Origin: Phyto melanocephala
Taxonomy: Eukaryota; Arthropoda; Insecta; Diptera; Rhinophoridae
Assembly: GCA_941918925.1 (NCBI GenBank)
Contig: OW799235.1
Span: 40,570,701-40,634,700 of the forward strand
Direction of reading: 5' to 3'
Length of the DNA stretch: 64,000 nt
Numbering within the stretch: the first letter of the stretch is position 1; each line of letters starts with the position of its first letter. Positions 60,846-64,000 of the stretch are shown here, piece after piece. Position numbers and translations under genes: made by a program. The notes under the pieces are model-generated. The model worked only from the letters and a program-made list of their open reading frames with translations, had not been told where the DNA came from and searched no databases.

Positions 60846-61189
60846 TACAAAAGAATAGATAGGGTAATAAAAATATGATTTGGTTTAAAAATGGATTTTA
60901 AATATTTAAATACAAATTTTAAATCTACTGATGCACATTTTTTTAATATTTTTAACCCTTTGAGGACATCTTTTAACCCGTTGGTACTAAAAATACAAAC
61001 TATGACCAATTCTACTTGTATAGGCTTAAATAAGCAGTTTGCAAAATCTGAAAGTAATATGTCCTTGCTACGAAGTCCTGAAAGAAGTTGCTTATAAGCA
61101 ACAATTGTCCATAGTGGTAAATAAAAATAGGGTATTTTTACGAGTATAATTCATATTTTATTTAGCAGTTTTTCTGTATAATGTAATAC

Positions 61190-62645
61190 TTAAGTATGGT
61201 ATAAAAGAAAACAATTCTTGGCGGTGTTCGAACATAAATAAACTCCACATTTGGAAAGCGGAGTTCCAGTTTTACAAAGACGGCAGCGACCTTTCTGATC
61301 CCATACCTGGGGTGTACTTTCGTTTTAATGAAGGGCTGCAAACACTGCCTGATGACGAAGGCAAGGTTGATGGTGATTCTTGCTGGCTGTAAGGGGCCTG
61401 TGAGTGTGAGGGATTTGTAGTAGACCTTGCACGTTTATTGACGTCAGTAGCGATTGTGCTATTTCCATTTGAAAATATATAAGTGGCATTGGTTTAGACT
61501 TTTGTTTGGCAGCTTTTAAGTCTCTGCGATAGATCAACCAGGCGTTTACAACAGCAGCTCCGATGCACCAGTAAACAATGCGCATATACCAGTTTTTGGA
61601 TCTATAATTGATTTTGTAAATCTCCATGAGCATGTCGGATAAGTCAACTCCTCCCATGTGTTGATTATAGTTGTTAACTATAGCTGGTCGAAGAATAAGT
61701 ATGAATTTTTTTCTTTGCCACACCAACGCTACAGGATCCCAATGGCTGATCAGACAACAGCTGCACACTTTTGTTATCAATCCAGCAGATTGCAGTTAAG
61801 TTATGAGTTACTTCGCATTTCATATCATACGAACCTCTACCACGTTTTTTTAGTTCGGCTTCTGAAAGAAGTTCGCATTTAGCCATTCTATTTTGCCGCA
61901 CGGTGCCAGTTGCGAATATGCCCATTCCTCTTGAGGTGAACCATTAATCAAAATATAGTTTGTAATTTTCATGTTTGGGAATGGTTGAAGCCAAATACAA
62001 AACAATATCTGATAATATACCAAGTTCGTATGTTGGACATGTTCCTTCGCCAACATATAAAGAAAAATCATATATAATGCCTGATGCCCCAGCTCTGGTA
62101 AACATTTTCATTCCCCATTTATGAGGCTTCGCGGGATTGTACTGCTTCAGACTTGACCTCCCCTTGAAAGCTATAATCTGCTCGTCCACACATTGATGTT
62201 CTTCTTTCAGTAGTGACAGTAATGGGCGTATTTTATACAGCTTGTCAAAATTTGGTTCATCCTTTTTTGGCTTTCCTTTCTTTCTTTCAGTAGTGACAGT
62301 AATGGGCGTATTTTATACAGCTTGTCAAAATTTGGTTCATCCTTTTTTGGCTTTTTTTGAATTTTCATTCAGGTGAAAAAAAGACCTAATTTTTTCAAAT
62401 CTTGATCGTGTCATACCGTCGGATATAAAATTAAACTTCAACTCTTTTGACCAAAACATCCTTGTTCGAGGAATTTTTATGATACCCATATACAAGAGTA
62501 CCCCGATATAACGTCGCATTTCATACGATGAACATTTCAATTCTGTAGCAAGCGTTTCCATTGCATATAAATTGCTTTGCGAAGTCATTAGTTCAAATAC
62601 TTCCTCATCAAAAAATTTTTCAAAATACTATATCGGAGTTTTTTC
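61190..62645 (-). pseudogene. piggyBac transposase, decayed
   Basis: In order on minus: FEKFFDEEVFELMTSQSNLYA, YIGVLLYMGIIKIP, RTRMFWS and SRFEKIRSFFHL. An 80-bp tandem duplication (62202-62281 repeated at 62282-62361) then breaks the frame. DEQIIAFKGRSSLKQY (first catalytic Asp) and KPHKWGMKMF follow. The second block, NYKLYFD-stop-WFTS, has a TAA at 61944-61946 replacing the Asn after Asp. DMKCEV, a frameshift near 61700, then YNQHMGGVDLSDML (third catalytic Asp) follow. The C-terminal Cys-rich finger reads CRLCKTGTPLSKC and ends at 61190. Inactive. Confidence 0.85.
62202..62361. repeat. 80-bp tandem duplication in the transposase
   Basis: The unit 'ttctttcagtagtgacagt ... ccttttttggcttt' occurs twice in direct succession with identical text. 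Because 80 is not a multiple of three, it shifts the transposase frame. Confidence 0.9.
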
Positions 62646-63419
62646 CTCATATACGTCATTACATTAAGCTTTCAGTCAGGCCTTTCCTCTGTGTAAACTT
62701 TTCTGCAAACATTATAAATTTATACTTTTTCTATATCCACTATGGACCAAAGTTGCTTATAAGCAACTTCAGTTTTTAAAAAATTATATCTCTCTAAATA
62801 TTGGATTTTTTTCTATCTAAAAACATAAATAAATTTACTTGCCCTTGTACTTCAACATTTTGTTCACTTTAACTTTTCCAGCTATGCAGAAATATTTAAA
62901 AATATTCTTTATTTATTAGCAAATTTATCGCGTACTGATCGCGCACATGAAATCACGATGAAGAACTGCGTAAAGCAAAAAACGTAAACACATTCTTGCA
63001 TTTGCTTTTCTATTTTACTGCACACAAAATATCATTCTGTTGCTTGCAATTTACCGTTACAATACAGTGTGTCCCATACGGGAATAATATGGTCATAAAG
63101 TCAGAAGTTGCTTATAAGCAACTATTGTCCTCAAAGGGTTAAATCTTTAACCTCTTAAGACTGTGGGTACACATATTTGTAGAGTTGGGCACAAATCGTT
63201 ACTCTAGTTAGTTTTTGTCAACAACCTCGGTCATTTTCGTTTTCACGAACCCCTATTAAATTACCTTGTGGTTTGTGCAAAAGATGAAAGAGGTTGTTAG
63301 CAAAATGTTAGTAGAGTCATCTACTGTTCTACGTGATATTTAGCTATAATGCAATTGATGGCGCCGTCTACAATAAATGCATGCTAATGAATATGACTAA
63401 TATATTTTCATATAAATTT

Positions 63420-63620
63420 AAAGGAAAAAGTGGGCGTGGCACATTTATTTTCCGTTATAACAAAGCCTTTGACAAAAATCAACGTTTGCAAAATTTCAGA
63501 ATCGTACATCAATTTTTTTAGTTTTATTAGGTATAAATTTTAGTACATTTTGGTCTATAACTCCTTTCCTAATGCATAGATTCAGGGCAAAATATTGTTT
63601 TTACTCGGGAAATATATATA
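63420..63620 (+). repeat. family B repeat fragment
   Basis: The segment 'agtgggcgtggcaca', 'acaaagcctttgac', 'ttttggtctataactccttt' and 'tactcgggaaatata' follows the interior order of 17593-18674. No ends are present. Confidence 0.55.
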
Positions 63621-63699
63621 TGAAGCATACATGGGCATACTGCATTACTTTTTTACTGCAGCAAGCGTTTCAGTAATCAGTAAATGCTTACTGGTAATG

Positions 63700-63901
63700 A
63701 AATATAATTTTCATTACCAGTAAATTTTTACTGATTACTGAAAAAAAAAATCAATAATCAGTAAAGTTTACTGAATACTGAAAAAATTTCAGTAAAGTTT
63801 ACTGAATACTGAAAAAATTTCAGTAATCAGTAAAGTTTACTGAATACTGATTTTTTTTTTCAGTAATCAGTAAAAATTTACTGGTAATGAAAATTATATT
63901 T
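63700..63901. repeat. long palindrome of CAGTAA/TTACTG motifs
   Basis: Perfect 54-bp inverted arms (63700-63753 and 63848-63901) enclose direct repeats of a 31-bp unit starting CAGTAAAGTTTACTGAATAC at 63759 and 63790, with a variant at 63821. Each unit is itself partly palindromic (AGTAAAGTTTACT). There is no coding capacity and no match to the other repeats in this window. Confidence 0.85.
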
Positions 63902-64000
63902 CAAAAATTAAGTCACGATTACGTTTTTTTTTTTTGACAAGCTCAAAGCTTTGCGGGTTTAACACAAGAAATATTTGTAAATTTAAAAAAATTGTTGAAT

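Larger units (their letters stand above)
60956..63138 (-). mobile_element. piggyBac-type DNA transposon
   Basis: The TIRs CCCTTTGAGGACA and TGTCCTCAAAGGG-type (ATTGTCCTCAAAGGG) are flanked on both sides by TTAA (60952-60955, 63139-63142), the strict piggyBac target. The 16-bp palindrome GTTGCTTATAAGCAAC occurs at 61087, 62752 and 63107, and the first two belong to a larger subterminal inverted repeat. The total is 2183 bp with a decayed transposase inside. Confidence 0.85.

Overview
The window looks like repeat-dominated, AT-rich euchromatin or pericentromeric DNA from a dipteran insect. This is inferred from the transposon types and the small terminal-repeat families, some of which I associate with higher (calyptrate-like) flies; no species-diagnostic gene is present. 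I find no convincing host protein-coding gene, no rRNA or tRNA and no CRISPR. Nearly every long or recognisable reading frame belongs to a transposable element, most of them broken.

Layout. 1.5-7.4 kb: a three-level nest, in which a family 'B' repeat holds a family 'A' repeat, which holds a 4.2 kb CR1-like LINE (ORF1 with a PHD finger; ORF2 with endonuclease and reverse transcriptase). 9-14.8 kb: a foldback element, a LINE relic with an RNase-H/Cys-His tail, a palindromic pair of B repeats, a full A repeat and a mariner-type relic. 17.99-27.49 kb: a nearly perfect tandem duplication (units of 4.68 and 4.81 kb) differing mainly by a 137-bp indel. 28-35.6 kb: B and A repeats and small Helitrons, including one with canonical ends at 35.02-35.59 kb. 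36.85-41.2 kb: a 5'-truncated Penelope-like element (RT plus GIY-YIG), apparently split in its 3' UTR by a CACAG-ended DNA transposon. 42.26-45.16 kb: a second copy of that transposon carrying most of a spliced transposase-like gene but with its 5' part replaced by an inverted copy of its own 3' part. 45.2-60 kb: LINE relics, A and B repeats, Helitron-type elements (two abutting at 53.64 kb) and mariner scraps. 60.96-63.14 kb: a decayed piggyBac with TTAA target sites. 63.7-63.9 kb: a long palindrome built from CAGTAA/TTACTG motifs.

How the parts relate. The non-autonomous A and B repeats and small Helitrons supply most of the mass. Autonomous families (CR1-like, LOA/R1-like, Penelope, mariner, piggyBac and the CACAG-ended element) are present as one or a few decayed copies. 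The most interesting items are the CACAG-ended transposon pair, the Penelope 3' hairpin resembling a hammerhead ribozyme core, the recent tandem duplication (or uncollapsed haplotypes), and the shared terminal hairpin joining two otherwise different small repeat families. All coordinates of repeat edges were judged by eye; no alignment or database search was run.
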